Part shown: positions 13,136 to 20,333 of the stretch, in pieces
How positions within the stretch are numbered: the stretch's first letter is position 1
How the letters are laid out: every line of letters begins with the position of its first letter
Source: Candidatus Zipacnadia bacterium
GTDB lineage: Bacteria; Armatimonadota; Zipacnadia; Zipacnadales; Zipacnadaceae
NCBI GenBank assembly: GCA_029821455.1
Contig: JALGTI010000013.1
Coordinates: 1 to 20,333, forward strand
Reading direction: 5' to 3'
DNA length: 20,333 nt
The notes under the pieces: model-generated
Databases searched by the model: none
What the model was told of the DNA's origin: nothing
What the model saw: the letters and a program-made list of their open reading frames with translations, nothing else
Position numbers and translations under genes: made by a program

Positions 13136-13489
13136 ATGGCGAGAGAGATTATGACCGCGCAGGTGGTGACTACCACTACCACTGCTACGGTCGCCGAAGT
13201 TGCACAGGCTCTCACCGAGAACAAGATCAGTGGAATGCCGGTAGTGAGTGAGGGCAAGGTGGTGGGCATCATCAGTGAGGCTGATATCCTCTCCGCCGCC
13301 GAGGGCGCTATGGTAGAAGCGGTCATGGCCCGCGATGTAGTCTCAGTCGCGCCAGAGGCCCCCGTTGGCGAGATTGCCAAGAGGCTGGCTGAGAGGGCGA
13401 TTAAGCGAGTGCCGGTGATTGATGCCGCAGGTAACTTGCTGGGGATTGTGAGCCGCGCTGATGTAGTAGCAGCGATGGCCGCTGAGTAG
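13136..13489 (+). CDS. Two-CBS-domain protein
   Basis: A 117-aa protein made of two CBS domains. The first runs from MAREIMTAQVVTTTTTATVAEVAQAL to VVGIISEADIL, the second from VMARDVVSVAPEAPVGEIAKRL to LLGIVSRADVV. Tandem CBS pairs bind adenine nucleotides and act as energy sensors. With no fused effector domain, the target is unknown. ATG 13136 is preferred over GTG 13127; neither has a strong ribosome site. It lies 18 bp after the methyltransferase remnant. A hairpin downstream separates it from the convergent pseudopilin gene. Confidence 0.88.
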   Translation: MAREIMTAQVVTTTTTATVAEVAQALTENKISGMPVVSEGKVVGIISEADILSAAEGAMVEAVMARDVVSVAPEAPVGEIAKRLAERAIKRVPVIDAAGNLLGIVSRADVVAAMAAE

Positions 13490-13572
13490 ACCACAGTATG
13501 TTGCTCGCCGCAGAGAGTGCGAAACCCAATTAGAGCCGTTGGGATTTGGGGCTAAGCGGGAAAAGAGAAGGA

Positions 13573-13592
13573 GCGTGGCCGCTGGGCCACGC
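13573..13592. terminator. Hairpin between convergent CBS and pseudopilin genes
   Basis: GCGTGGCC-gctg-GGCCACGC has an 8-bp stem and a 4-nt loop. It sits between two convergent genes that end at 13489 and 13673. The position suits a shared terminator, but no T-tract follows on either strand. Confidence 0.45.
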
Positions 13593-13672
13593 CTCGATTC
13601 TGTGCGCGGGCCTAGTCGTATTGTTGTGGGCTATTTCGGCCGGGCAGCCTCTTCATCTAGTGGCCACAGGCC

Positions 13673-14257
13673 TTATGGCGTCCACCGCTGGCCCAGTAGG
13701 GCACCAGCAGAGCACCACTTCGCGTGCCCGTCGTTGTAGCCGAGGTTCTGGCCGCCGTTGTGTGCCTTGTTGTTGGTGTAGCCCAGCACATCTCCGATGG
13801 CTATCTCCAGGTACACCGTTGCTTCACCCCACATTACGGTGTTCGCCGGGGCCTGGAACGCGCCTAGCTTCACGCCGCCTTGTCCGCTGATCGGATGGTA
13901 GCTGCGCGCATAAGGGCTGCAGCAAACGGTCGAATAACCGGAGGGGCAGAAGCGAATCTCCTCGTTCATAATGTACGGCAGCAGCAGTTGAAGCCGAATG
14001 GCACGATACGGCCCGTCAGAACAGTAACTGCCATTGCCGCCGGAAGGATCGGGGTAGTTCCAGTTGGGGGCCATCCTCTCGTCATAATCCTGCGCATACA
14101 TCAGGTCCGCGAGAACGATCTGCTTCACGTTGGATAGACAGCTCGTCTGGCGAGCCTTCTCTCGCGCCCGGGCGAAGACCGGGAATAGAATCGCTGCCAG
14201 GATCGCGATTATCGCAATCACCACCAGCAATTCGATCAATGTAAAACCTCTGCGCAT
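13673..14257 (-). CDS. H-X9-DG pseudopilin-like protein
   Basis: A 194-aa protein starting MRRGFTLIELLVVIAIIAILA. This is a type IV prepilin leader cut after Gly4, with Glu5 of the mature chain and one hydrophobic helix. FARAREKARQTSCLSNVKQI follows. Near the C-terminus HNGGQNLGYNDGHAKW gives His, nine residues, then Asp-Gly: the H-X9-DG processing-associated family common in Armatimonadota and Planctomycetota. The true start is ATG 14257, 8 nt after AAGGAG; the frame remains open upstream without support. Four or more Cys residues in the globular part may form disulfides. A strong sigma-70 promoter lies at 14407-14436. Such genes are often present in many copies per genome, with unknown cargo. 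Confidence 0.93.
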   Translation of the reverse strand: MRRGFTLIELLVVIAIIAILAAILFPVFARAREKARQTSCLSNVKQIVLADLMYAQDYDERMAPNWNYPDPSGGNGSYCSDGPYRAIRLQLLLPYIMNEEIRFCPSGYSTVCCSPYARSYHPISGQGGVKLGAFQAPANTVMWGEATVYLEIAIGDVLGYTNNKAHNGGQNLGYNDGHAKWCSAGALLGQRWTP

Positions 14258-14567
14258 ACGACCATCTCCTTTCGTTATTGGACGCGTCAAATGCGAAGCA
14301 TCCGACGGGCTGCACAATGGGCCAGATGGGGCCCCTACCCCATTTGGCCCCTCCAACTATCGCCTCCACTGGGTCATAAGATTGTGTACCCCAAATCAGC
14401 ACTGTTATTATAACCTGCACGGGAGGAGGCTGTCAAGGGTTTTTTACAAGAAGGTAGACAACGGTTGTCTGGAGACCACCCGATCCGACGATTAACTGGT
14501 CTTGGGGCCCATACAGGGATATTTGGACAAATTTACATAACATAGATTAGCGGAGGTTAAATGGCGC
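14258..14567. other. Non-coding region upstream of the pseudopilin gene
   Basis: A 310-bp gap between vapC and the pseudopilin gene. It holds the sigma-70 promoter and the dyad AGACAAC-G-GTTGTCT (14456-14470), about 20 bp upstream of its -35 box. The roughly 150-nt leader between promoter and gene shows no clear riboswitch fold to me. The part from 14471 to 14567 has nothing I can identify. Confidence 0.6.
14407..14436 (-). promoter_or_regulatory. Sigma-70 promoter of the pseudopilin gene
   Basis: On the minus strand TTGACA (14436-14431) and TATAAT (14412-14407) are both perfect and spaced by 18 bp. The leader to the ATG at 14257 is about 140 nt. A 15-bp dyad just upstream (14456-14470) may bind a regulator. 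Confidence 0.8.
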
Positions 14568-14963
14568 TCAAAAACCGTCCACCTCTAGCCCCTCTACTCG
14601 CGCGAAATGGCGCAGATTTCCGGTGAGGAGTATCAGCCCTCGCGATATTGCAATCGCTGCAATCTGCAGGTCAGCATGAGCCAGCGGCGTGCCGGCCTGG
14701 TCGACCTGTGCCCGGATCCGCCCATAGACCTTCGCTGCCTCCTCATCAAATGGCAACACCACAATGCGCTGAAGAATCCCATCCAGGCGCTGGCGCAGCT
14801 TCTTGCCCGGCTTCTTTCGCTCCAGGCCATATAGCAACTCGCCCAGGGTGATGGCAGATATGTAGCGGTCGCCCGGTGGCACAGCGCTTACTTTTTCTAC
14901 CAGCTCCCCGCGCGTGGTCCCGCGCGCCAGGTGGCTGATGGCGTCGGTGTCAATCAGCAGCAT
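14568..14963 (-). CDS. vapC: VapC-type PIN-domain toxin
   Basis: A 131-aa PIN-domain ribonuclease. The acidic active site is visible: Asp5 and Asp7 in LLIDTDAISH, Glu42 in ITLGELLYGLE, Asp98 in HADLQIAAIA and the closing TGNLRHF. Such toxins cleave tRNA or rRNA when not bound by their antitoxin. ATG 14963 has a strong GGAGGGGGAG upstream. The frame is open further 5' but runs antisense through the antitoxin. It overlaps the antitoxin gene by 14 nt, the usual coupling in this module. Confidence 0.93.
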   Translation of the reverse strand: MLLIDTDAISHLARGTTRGELVEKVSAVPPGDRYISAITLGELLYGLERKKPGKKLRQRLDGILQRIVVLPFDEEAAKVYGRIRAQVDQAGTPLAHADLQIAAIAISRGLILLTGNLRHFARVEGLEVDGF

Positions 14964-15252
14964 CTTGCTCCCCCTCCAGCGCGACATCGGGCGGCGGGTT
15001 GGCGGCGCGCTCCTGTATGATCTCATCCAGGACATGAGCGAGCGCCTCGCCCTCTGGGCCGAGGTCAAGCAGATCAGTGAGCCAGTCGTCGGCCTGGAGG
15101 CGGTGTTCCAGGGGTAGGTCTTCGAGGGGTACGACTGCAGCGACCGGCTTGCCACGGCGCTGGATGATATACCGCGCCCCTCCCTCCCGCACGCGGTTGA
15201 GGATCTCTGACAGCTTGGCCTTCGCCTCCGCCACACCGAGGGTACTGGTCAT
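14950..15252 (-). CDS. vapB: Phd/YefM-type antitoxin
   Basis: A 100-aa antitoxin. The N-terminal DNA-binding part GVAEAKAKLSEILNRVREGG, followed by YIIQRRGKPVAAVVPLEDL, is the Phd/YefM fold. The acidic C-terminal half (LTDLLDLGPEGEALAHVLDEII) would wrap the toxin. ATG 15252 is chosen because AAGGAG lies 9 nt upstream; ATG 15261 touches the Shine-Dalgarno. Two copies of ATAGTCATA sit over the promoter -10 box and probably serve as the autorepression site. Confidence 0.9.
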   Translation of the reverse strand: MTSTLGVAEAKAKLSEILNRVREGGARYIIQRRGKPVAAVVPLEDLPLEHRLQADDWLTDLLDLGPEGEALAHVLDEIIQERAANPPPDVALEGEQDAAD

Positions 15253-15260
15253 AATGGTCA

Positions 15261-15303
15261 TCTCCTTTATGACTATTATGACTATTTCTGAGCCTTCTGT
15301 CAA
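15261..15303 (-). promoter_or_regulatory. vapBC promoter with tandem operator repeats
   Basis: On the minus strand TTGACA (15303-15298), a 17-bp spacer and CATAAT (15280-15275) form a good sigma-70 promoter. Two direct copies of ATAGTCATA overlap the -10 region, a logical site for antitoxin binding and repression. Confidence 0.75.
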
Positions 15304-15331
15304 GCTCTCAATTCGACAATCAAGGGAAGGA

Positions 15332-15369
15332 AAGGAGTAGGGGCGGTTCGCGAACCGCCCCTACTCCTT
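15332..15369. repeat. Perfect 38-bp palindrome
   Basis: The sequence is an exact inverted repeat with no loop, centred on GGCGGTTCGCGAACCGCC at 15350/15351. It would extrude as a cruciform or give a 17-18 bp RNA hairpin. It lies between the vapBC promoter and the end of flhA. Similar palindromes are dispersed in many environmental genomes; here it could stop transcription between the units. Confidence 0.75.
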
Positions 15370-15405
15370 CAGTGGTGGGGGGCGTCTCGCGTGTGGTCGT
15401 CAGAT

Positions 15406-15469
15406 GGACAGGCATGGTTCGACAAGCTCACCATGCCCTGAGCTCGTCGAAGGCCAAGGATGCCTGTCC
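15406..15469. repeat. Nested inverted repeats
   Basis: The outer arms GGACAGGCAT (15406-15415) and ATGCCTGTCC (15460-15469) enclose a second inverted repeat, GGTTCGACAAGCTCA / TGAGCTCGTCGAAGG (15416-15453). The outer arms match the small hairpin at 143-164. It looks as if one dispersed palindrome was inserted inside another. No gene lies here. Confidence 0.6.
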
Positions 15470-15558
15470 TACCCGGGATGGGCGGGCTGGAAGCATATGT
15501 TAGTTGTCGCAGTGGCGGCTCGCTCGTGGGCTGCAGGGCGATGCGACAGTGCAATGCC

Positions 15559-17625
15559 TCACGCTGCCAGGGCGACTGGTAGAGTGGCGGTAGAGTGACT
15601 CTTGACGCGCACCCCGGGCACAATCTCTGCATGAGACAGTACCGCCAGCTCGGGGAGGTGCTGGGCCACTAGAGAGCGCAGGTGTCGGCGGATCTGCGGG
15701 GAGGTCAGCAGGGCCGGCTTATGCCCGAGGGCCACCAGTTGCTGCATGCCCGCCTCTAGCTGGCGCATTAGGGCTTCCACAAAGCCCGGGGGCGGCGCGG
15801 AGACCGGCCCCGTGGGCGTCTCGGTTATCGAAGTCTGTATCTGCTCCTCTACAGCAGGGTCCAACGTTAGCACGTTGATGGTGTTCTCTTCATCCGTGTA
15901 CTGCTCGCAGATGGTGCTGGCCAGGACCATGCGCACGAATTCGGCGGCCTGGTCTAGCTGCTGCGTCACGCGCAGCCCATCGGCCAGGGCTTCCAGGATG
16001 GAAGCGAGGTCGCGAATGGGCACTCCCTCGGACAGGAGAGACCGCAGCGCCTGCTGCACCTCGCCAATGGAGGCCAGGTCTGGGATGAGGTCATTGACCG
16101 CGGCCGGCTCGGTCTGGCGCAGCCGCTCGACCATATCGTGCACGTCCTGGCGGCTGAGCAGCTCAGCGGCGTGCTGATTGACGATCTCGGAGAGATGCGT
16201 GCCGATGACCGTGGAGGCCTCCACCACCGTATAGCCGCGCGCCTCCGCGACCGGCCGCAGCCCGGGCTCGACCCACCAGGCCTCCAGTCCGAAGACCGGG
16301 TCGCTGCCTTCAATGCCCTCCAGAGCCGCCGCCTCGGGATGGGTCTTCATCGCCATTAGCCGCCGGGGCTGAATCTCCCCCTTCCCCACCTCAACACCCT
16401 TGAGCCGGATGCGGTATTCATTGGGCGGCAGTTTGAGGTTATCACGGATGCGCACCGCCGGCAGGCGCAGCCCCCAGCGCTCAGCCGCCTGGCGCCTCAC
16501 CCCCTTGATTACCCCCGGCAGGTCGCCACCACTGGCGGCATCGGTGAGCGACAGCAGACCATAGCCCAACTCTATGCGCAGCCGGTCGGTCTGTATCAGT
16601 TCGTCGAAGCCCTCGGCTTGCGGAGGGCCTTCGGTTTCGCCAGCTTGCGGGGGTGCCTCCTGCTCTGGGGGTTTGGTGAACAGGTAGTAGCCGACAATTG
16701 CCGCAAGCCCTCCGACAAGAAAGAAGCTGAAGTTCGGCAGGCCCGGCACCATGCCCATCGCCAGCACTACGGCTGCGACTATCAAGACTGCGCGGGGCTG
16801 GGCCAGCATCTGCGCGCTGACGTCCCGGCCCAGGTTGTTCTGTGATGCTGCGCGCGTAACAACCAGGCCTGTGGCCGTGGAGATCAGGAGCGCTGGTAGC
16901 TGGCTGACCAGCCCATCGCCCACCGTGAGCAGACAGTAACGCTGCACCGCCTCACCGGCCGACAGATTCAGGCGCAGCATGCCGATAAGCAGGCCCCCAA
17001 TCAGGTTGACTGCCACGATGATAAGCCCGGCAATGGCATCACCGCGCACGAACTTGGTGGCGCCATCCATTGCCCCGTAAAAGTCCGCTTCCTGCTCGAT
17101 GCGCCGGCGTCTTTGTCTGGCCTCCTCTTCCGTAACCAGCCCTGCGTTGAGGTCGGAGTCAATTGCCATTTGCTTGCCCGGCATCTCGTCGAGGGTGAAG
17201 CGCGCCGCCACCTCAGCCACGCGCTGCGAACCGTTGGTGATGACCACGAACTGGATGACCACCAGGATCAGAAAGATGATTAATCCGACAATCAAATCCC
17301 CCCCGACCACGAAGTTTCCAAACGCCTCGATGACCCTCCCCGCTTGCGCGTGCAGCAGAATCAGCCGGGTGGACGAGATATTCAAGGCCAGGCGGTAGAG
17401 AGTGGCAACCAGCAGCAGCGAGGGGAATACGGAGAACTCCAGTGGCTCGGTGATGTACATACTGACCAGCAAAATGCCCAGGGCCAGGGCCAGGTTCAGG
17501 GTCAGGAGAATGTCCAGCAGCAGGGGCGGCAGCGGTATCAACATCATCCCGATAAGCCCGATGATGCCGACTGCCATCATCACATCGGTCTGCTGCGCTA
17601 TGCGGTCTAGAATGTGTTGAGGCAT
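15559..17625 (-). CDS. flhA: Flagellar export gate protein FlhA
   Basis: FlhA is the large gate component that takes up protons and docks chaperone-substrate complexes. This 688-aa protein has the full layout. About eight membrane segments cover the first 330 residues. The FHIPEP loop (about 130-205) contains ITNGSQRVAEVAARFTLDEM, PGKQMAIDSDLNAG and DFYGAMDGATKFVRGDA. The linker PPEQEAPPQAGETEGPPQAE follows, then the cytoplasmic docking domain with LPPNEYRIRLKG and DLIPDLASIGEVQQALRSLL. The length fits the family. The ATG at 17625 has no clear Shine-Dalgarno. It follows the sigma-factor gene by 38 bp on the same strand. Confidence 0.96.
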   Translation of the reverse strand: MPQHILDRIAQQTDVMMAVGIIGLIGMMLIPLPPLLLDILLTLNLALALGILLVSMYITEPLEFSVFPSLLLVATLYRLALNISSTRLILLHAQAGRVIEAFGNFVVGGDLIVGLIIFLILVVIQFVVITNGSQRVAEVAARFTLDEMPGKQMAIDSDLNAGLVTEEEARQRRRRIEQEADFYGAMDGATKFVRGDAIAGLIIVAVNLIGGLLIGMLRLNLSAGEAVQRYCLLTVGDGLVSQLPALLISTATGLVVTRAASQNNLGRDVSAQMLAQPRAVLIVAAVVLAMGMVPGLPNFSFFLVGGLAAIVGYYLFTKPPEQEAPPQAGETEGPPQAEGFDELIQTDRLRIELGYGLLSLTDAASGGDLPGVIKGVRRQAAERWGLRLPAVRIRDNLKLPPNEYRIRLKGVEVGKGEIQPRRLMAMKTHPEAAALEGIEGSDPVFGLEAWWVEPGLRPVAEARGYTVVEASTVIGTHLSEIVNQHAAELLSRQDVHDMVERLRQTEPAAVNDLIPDLASIGEVQQALRSLLSEGVPIRDLASILEALADGLRVTQQLDQAAEFVRMVLASTICEQYTDEENTINVLTLDPAVEEQIQTSITETPTGPVSAPPPGFVEALMRQLEAGMQQLVALGHKPALLTSPQIRRHLRSLVAQHLPELAVLSHAEIVPGVRVKSHSTATLPVALAA

Positions 17626-17663
17626 AGGGTTCGTGGCGTTTGTGGGCGTGATGAATCAGGTCC

Positions 17664-18386
17664 CTACTTGGGTTTCTCGTCGCTCGCAGCTAACAACAGT
17701 TGTATCCTCAGGAGTACAGCGGCGCGCCCGAAGGCCCACTGCACCTCTTGCTCGCTTAGCTCCATTACCTGGGCAATCTCGGCGAAGGTGAGGTCCTCGA
17801 AGTAGTACATAGCGACTACGAGCTGCTCAAGCTGAGGCAGGGCGCAGATAGCCGGGGCCAGGCGCCGTTGCAACTGCTCTTCATCCCATGCCAGGGCAAT
17901 TACAGCCTGCGGCGCAGCCGCCATCAGAGCCGCCACCTGCGCCAGAGCCTCCCTGAGCTGTTCGAGCGGCTCAGATAAGAGGGCCGCCAACTCCTCGTCC
18001 GTGCCCTCCAGGCCTGTCCGCAAGGCCTTGTCTGCGGCCTCTGACAGCCGCCGTAACGGGGCCTGAGTTTCGGGAAGGAAGCAGCGCGATTGGCGCAGGC
18101 AATCCGTCAGGGCACGCCAGATGCAGATGCGTGCATAGCTCTCAAACCCCGCCGAGCCAACGGGCCTCCTATCTGCTGCCTCCAGCAGCGCCAGTATCGC
18201 CGTGCCCTCGAGGGTCTCATAGGCCACATCGGGGGGCAGGTAGCCGCCTAAGCGGTCCAGGGCTACCCGCACCAGCGGGAAATACGGGCGCAGCTCCTCG
18301 ATACTCGCCCCCTCTCCGCCGGCGGCGAGCTTCTGGGCCTCAAATGCTGATAACGCCTCTTGGGTTGGAACTTCTGGTTTTGGCAT
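17664..18386 (-). CDS. fliA: FliA-like flagellar sigma factor
   Basis: A 240-aa sigma-70 family protein. Region 2 is recognisable: YFPLVRVALDRLGGYLPPDV, then FESYARICIWRALTDCLRQ. Region 4 is LPQLEQLVVAMYYFEDLTFAEIAQVMELSEQEVQWAFGRA, with its HTH. The YYFEDLTFAEIA phrase and the position between fliI and flhA indicate FliA/sigma-28 (WhiG type), which would switch on late flagellar genes. Region 3 is weak and the DNA-contact residues of region 2 diverge from FliA. The exact promoter preference is therefore uncertain and a divergent paralog is possible. No FlgM anti-sigma gene is in the window. The ATG at 18386 has a poor ribosome site. Confidence 0.8.
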   Translation of the reverse strand: MPKPEVPTQEALSAFEAQKLAAGGEGASIEELRPYFPLVRVALDRLGGYLPPDVAYETLEGTAILALLEAADRRPVGSAGFESYARICIWRALTDCLRQSRCFLPETQAPLRRLSEAADKALRTGLEGTDEELAALLSEPLEQLREALAQVAALMAAAPQAVIALAWDEEQLQRRLAPAICALPQLEQLVVAMYYFEDLTFAEIAQVMELSEQEVQWAFGRAAVLLRIQLLLAASDEKPK

Positions 18387-18449
18387 TATTCGTTTGCCAG
18401 GTGCGCCGCCTCGGCGATCTCCCTCAGCCCCCCGGCCCCCCTCCGGCCC

Positions 18450-19778
18450 TTACGCTGCCATTGGCACCTCCTGCGTATCTTCGCCTACGATTCGCTTCAG
18501 CCATAAGAGAGTCTCTGCAAAATCCGTGCAAGTTCTCATGTCCTGGCGGAGAAATTCCAGGCTCTTCTCCCGCAGAGCAATCGCGCGGTCTATTCGCGGG
18601 TTGCTCCCTTGTGCGTAGGCACCCAGGTTAATGAGGTCCTCAGCCTCGGCATAGGTTGCCACCGCCTCACGTAGCTGGGCGGCGGCCCGCTGGTGCTCTT
18701 CGTCGGCGATCTGCGGCATCAGGCGGCTGATGCTCTGCAGCACATCAATGGCCGGGTAATGCCCCTGTTCAGCGAGCCGGCGCGCCAGCACGATATGCCC
18801 ATCCAGCACGCTGCGAGCGGCGTCTCCGACCGGGTCGCCCAGGTCGTCTGCCTCTACCAGGACGGCGTAAAGGCCGGTGATACTGCCGTGCTCTGAGGTG
18901 CCAGCGCGTTCCAGGAGTTGGGGAAGCATCGTAAAGACGGAGGGGGTGTAGCCATTGCGCGTGGGTGGCTCGCCGCAAGCCAGGCCGATATCCCGCTGCG
19001 CCCACGCCACCCGGGTCAGCGAGTCCATCATCAGCAGCACATCCTTGCCCTGGTCGCGGAAGTGCTCCGCCACTGCCGTGGCCGTATACGCAGCCCGCAG
19101 GCGCAGCAGCGGTGGCTGATCGCTGGTGGAGGCGATCACCACCGAGCGCGCCAGGCCCTCTGGCCCCAGGTCCTGCTCAATGAACTCCTTGACCTCTCTG
19201 CCCCGCTCCCCGACAAGCCCGATTACATTCACCGCCGCCTGGGTATTGCGGGCGATCATGCCCAACAGTACACTCTTGCCCACCCCGCTCCCGGCAATGA
19301 TTCCAAGCCGCTGCCCCTTGCCGCAGGTCAGCAGCCCATCAAGGGCGCGAATGCCCAGAGCTAATGGCTCCCGGATGCGCTGGCGGTCCAACGGCGAGGG
19401 TGGTTCGGCGTTCAGCGGCCGCGACTCCGAGGCCGGGCAAGCTCTGCCATCCAGCGGCCTGCCCAGGCCATCAAACACTCGGCCCAGCATCCCGTCCCCC
19501 ACCGGCACGTGGAGCGGCTCTCCGGTGGCGACGACCTCATCCCGGGGGCCGATCTCGGCCGTTGCCCCCAGTGGCATCATGAGCATCTGCCCGTCCTGAA
19601 AGCCCACCACTTCAGCCAGCACCTCTCCCCCTCTGCTCTGGATGCGGCACAGCTCCCCCATCTGTGCAGGCGGGCCGGCGGTCTCGACCAGGATTCCCAC
19701 TACCCGCCGCACGCGACCCAGCCTGCGCGTCGGTTGGGCCGCCTTTATGGCCTGTTGTAGCCGCTGGTAGTGCCCCAT
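18450..19778 (-). CDS. fliI: Flagellar export ATPase FliI
   Basis: The hexameric ATPase of the export apparatus, homologous to F1 beta. It is 442 aa, the usual length. The N-terminal barrel is at about 25-95. The catalytic core has Walker A GSGVGKS (163-169), the ERGREVKEFIE loop (191-201) and Walker B DVLLMMDSLTR (Asp252). ARSVLDGHIVLARRLAEQGHYPAIDVLQSISR is highly typical of the type III ATPases. The ATG directly follows the TAG of fliH, so translation is coupled. fliJ, the usual next gene, is missing; a fliA-like gene lies there instead. Confidence 0.96.
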   Translation of the reverse strand: MGHYQRLQQAIKAAQPTRRLGRVRRVVGILVETAGPPAQMGELCRIQSRGGEVLAEVVGFQDGQMLMMPLGATAEIGPRDEVVATGEPLHVPVGDGMLGRVFDGLGRPLDGRACPASESRPLNAEPPSPLDRQRIREPLALGIRALDGLLTCGKGQRLGIIAGSGVGKSVLLGMIARNTQAAVNVIGLVGERGREVKEFIEQDLGPEGLARSVVIASTSDQPPLLRLRAAYTATAVAEHFRDQGKDVLLMMDSLTRVAWAQRDIGLACGEPPTRNGYTPSVFTMLPQLLERAGTSEHGSITGLYAVLVEADDLGDPVGDAARSVLDGHIVLARRLAEQGHYPAIDVLQSISRLMPQIADEEHQRAAAQLREAVATYAEAEDLINLGAYAQGSNPRIDRAIALREKSLEFLRQDMRTCTDFAETLLWLKRIVGEDTQEVPMAA

Positions 19779-20333
19779 CTAGGCGCCCTCCCCTGCCACT
19801 TGCTGGAGGGCCTCGGAGAGGATCTGCAGTTGCACGCGGATCCGCGCGTCAACCTCTCCCCTCTCCGTGCGGATTATCACCCCACCGCGCTCCACGTCAT
19901 CCGTCGCCGTGAGCTTGAGTGTTCCCTCCCCTAGCTCCCGCAGCAGTTGCTCCTGTGCGGCTCTTACCACTGGCTCATCGGCCGGATTGATCAGGATCTG
20001 TACCTGCCTCGCTCCTGCCACCTGCGCCAGGCCACGGCGTAGCGTCCTGATGACTATCTCGCTATCCCGCTCGATCTCGTGCCCGATTACCTTCTGACTA
20101 TCTCGCTATCCCGCTCGATCTCGTGCCCGATTACCTTCTCGGCGATCTCCACTAGTAGAGGAGGCACTTCGCGCTCTATTTGGTCGAGCTTCGCCACCAA
20201 CTGCTGCTCGAATTGCGCAATGAGCGACCCCAGCGCCTCTCGTAGCCTTGCTTGTGCTTCGGCCTGGGCTTGTTGAGCCTGGGTGACGAGTTGCTGGGCC
20301 TGCTGCTGGGCGGCCTGCACTATCTCCGCCGCC
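19779..20333 (-). pseudogene. fliH: FliH, partial and broken by a 44-bp tandem duplication
   Basis: FliH binds FliI and holds the ATPase at the export gate. The window contains the Gln/Ala-rich coiled coil (VQAAQQQAQQLVTQAQQAQAEA) and then LIAQFEQQLVAKLDQIERE. The C-terminal domain (VQILINPADEPVVRAAQEQLL to the TAG at 19779) is present. The 5' end is outside the window. A 44-bp unit, TGACTATCTCGCTATCCCGC onward on the plus strand, occurs twice in tandem (20051-20094 and 20095-20138). Because 44 is not a multiple of 3, the frame ends soon after EIERDSEIVRR. With one copy removed, the protein reads straight through ERDSEIVIRTLRRGLAQVAGARQVQ. Mutation, reversible slippage and assembly error are all possible. 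Confidence 0.88.
20051..20138. repeat. 44-bp exact tandem duplication in fliH
   Basis: Two identical 44-bp units lie head to tail (20051-20094, 20095-20138). Identity without any mismatch implies either a recent event or an assembly artefact. It shifts the fliH frame. Confidence 0.93.

Noticed and set aside
14555..14625. Plus-strand 21-codon frame with GGAGG upstream, antisense to the vapC end
   Set aside because: It is too short and the coding evidence for vapC on the other strand is strong. The match is likely chance.
1..20333. tRNA, rRNA or CRISPR array
   Set aside because: I saw no TpsiC-loop motif with acceptor pairing, no rRNA-like segment and no regular spacer-repeat pattern. The three S elements and four R elements are not regularly spaced.

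Overview
The window looks like chromosomal sequence from an uncultured, high-GC flagellated bacterium. A pseudopilin-like gene starts with MRRGFTLIEL, continues with a FARAREKARQ-type stretch and ends with an H-X9-DG motif. That combination is typical of Armatimonadota, and also occurs in Planctomycetota and Verrucomicrobiota. Armatimonadota is my best guess, with moderate confidence. I found no rRNA, tRNA or CRISPR array.

Layout. (1) 1-2391, minus strand: a flagellar motor operon flbD-motA-motB-fliL. fliL is cut by the window start, and motB carries an apparent single-base frameshift. (2) 2763-4134, minus strand: rpoN (sigma-54), with a near-perfect sigma-54 promoter of its own. (3) 4490-9072, plus strand: fliG, fliM, fliR and flhB, starting from another sigma-54 promoter. 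(4) 9073-15558: an accessory segment between flhB and flhA. It holds a small excisionase-type HTH protein, ParA, ParB, a putative replication initiator, a methyltransferase remnant, a CBS-domain protein, a pseudopilin and a vapBC-type toxin-antitoxin pair. (5) 15559-20333, minus strand: fliH-fliI-fliA-like sigma-flhA. fliH runs off the window and is broken by a 44-bp exact tandem duplication.

How the genes work together. FliG and FliM form the switch complex, MotA and MotB the stator, and FliR, FlhB, FlhA, FliH and FliI the flagellar export apparatus. RpoN and the FliA-like sigma factor would give tiered control. Sigma-54 promoters of the GG-N10-GC type lie upstream of flbD, rpoN and fliG, so the early flagellar genes and the sigma factor itself appear to share one regulator class.

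Two families of non-coding repeats are scattered among the flagellar genes. Family R has four copies, all in the first 7 kb and all in the same orientation. It is about 100-135 bp with two hairpins, one of them a perfect 22-bp palindrome. Family S has three copies of about 97 bp, each with 25-27 bp terminal inverted repeats.

The most interesting candidate is the gene at 11724-12917. It encodes an N-terminal winged-helix region and a C-terminal segment resembling DnaA domain I. Its own coding sequence contains four 21-22 bp direct repeats followed directly by an A-rich tract. This is the layout of a lambda-O-type origin embedded in its initiator gene. With HTH-parA-parB just upstream, the segment looks like a plasmid or phage replication and partition module lodged inside a flagellar locus.
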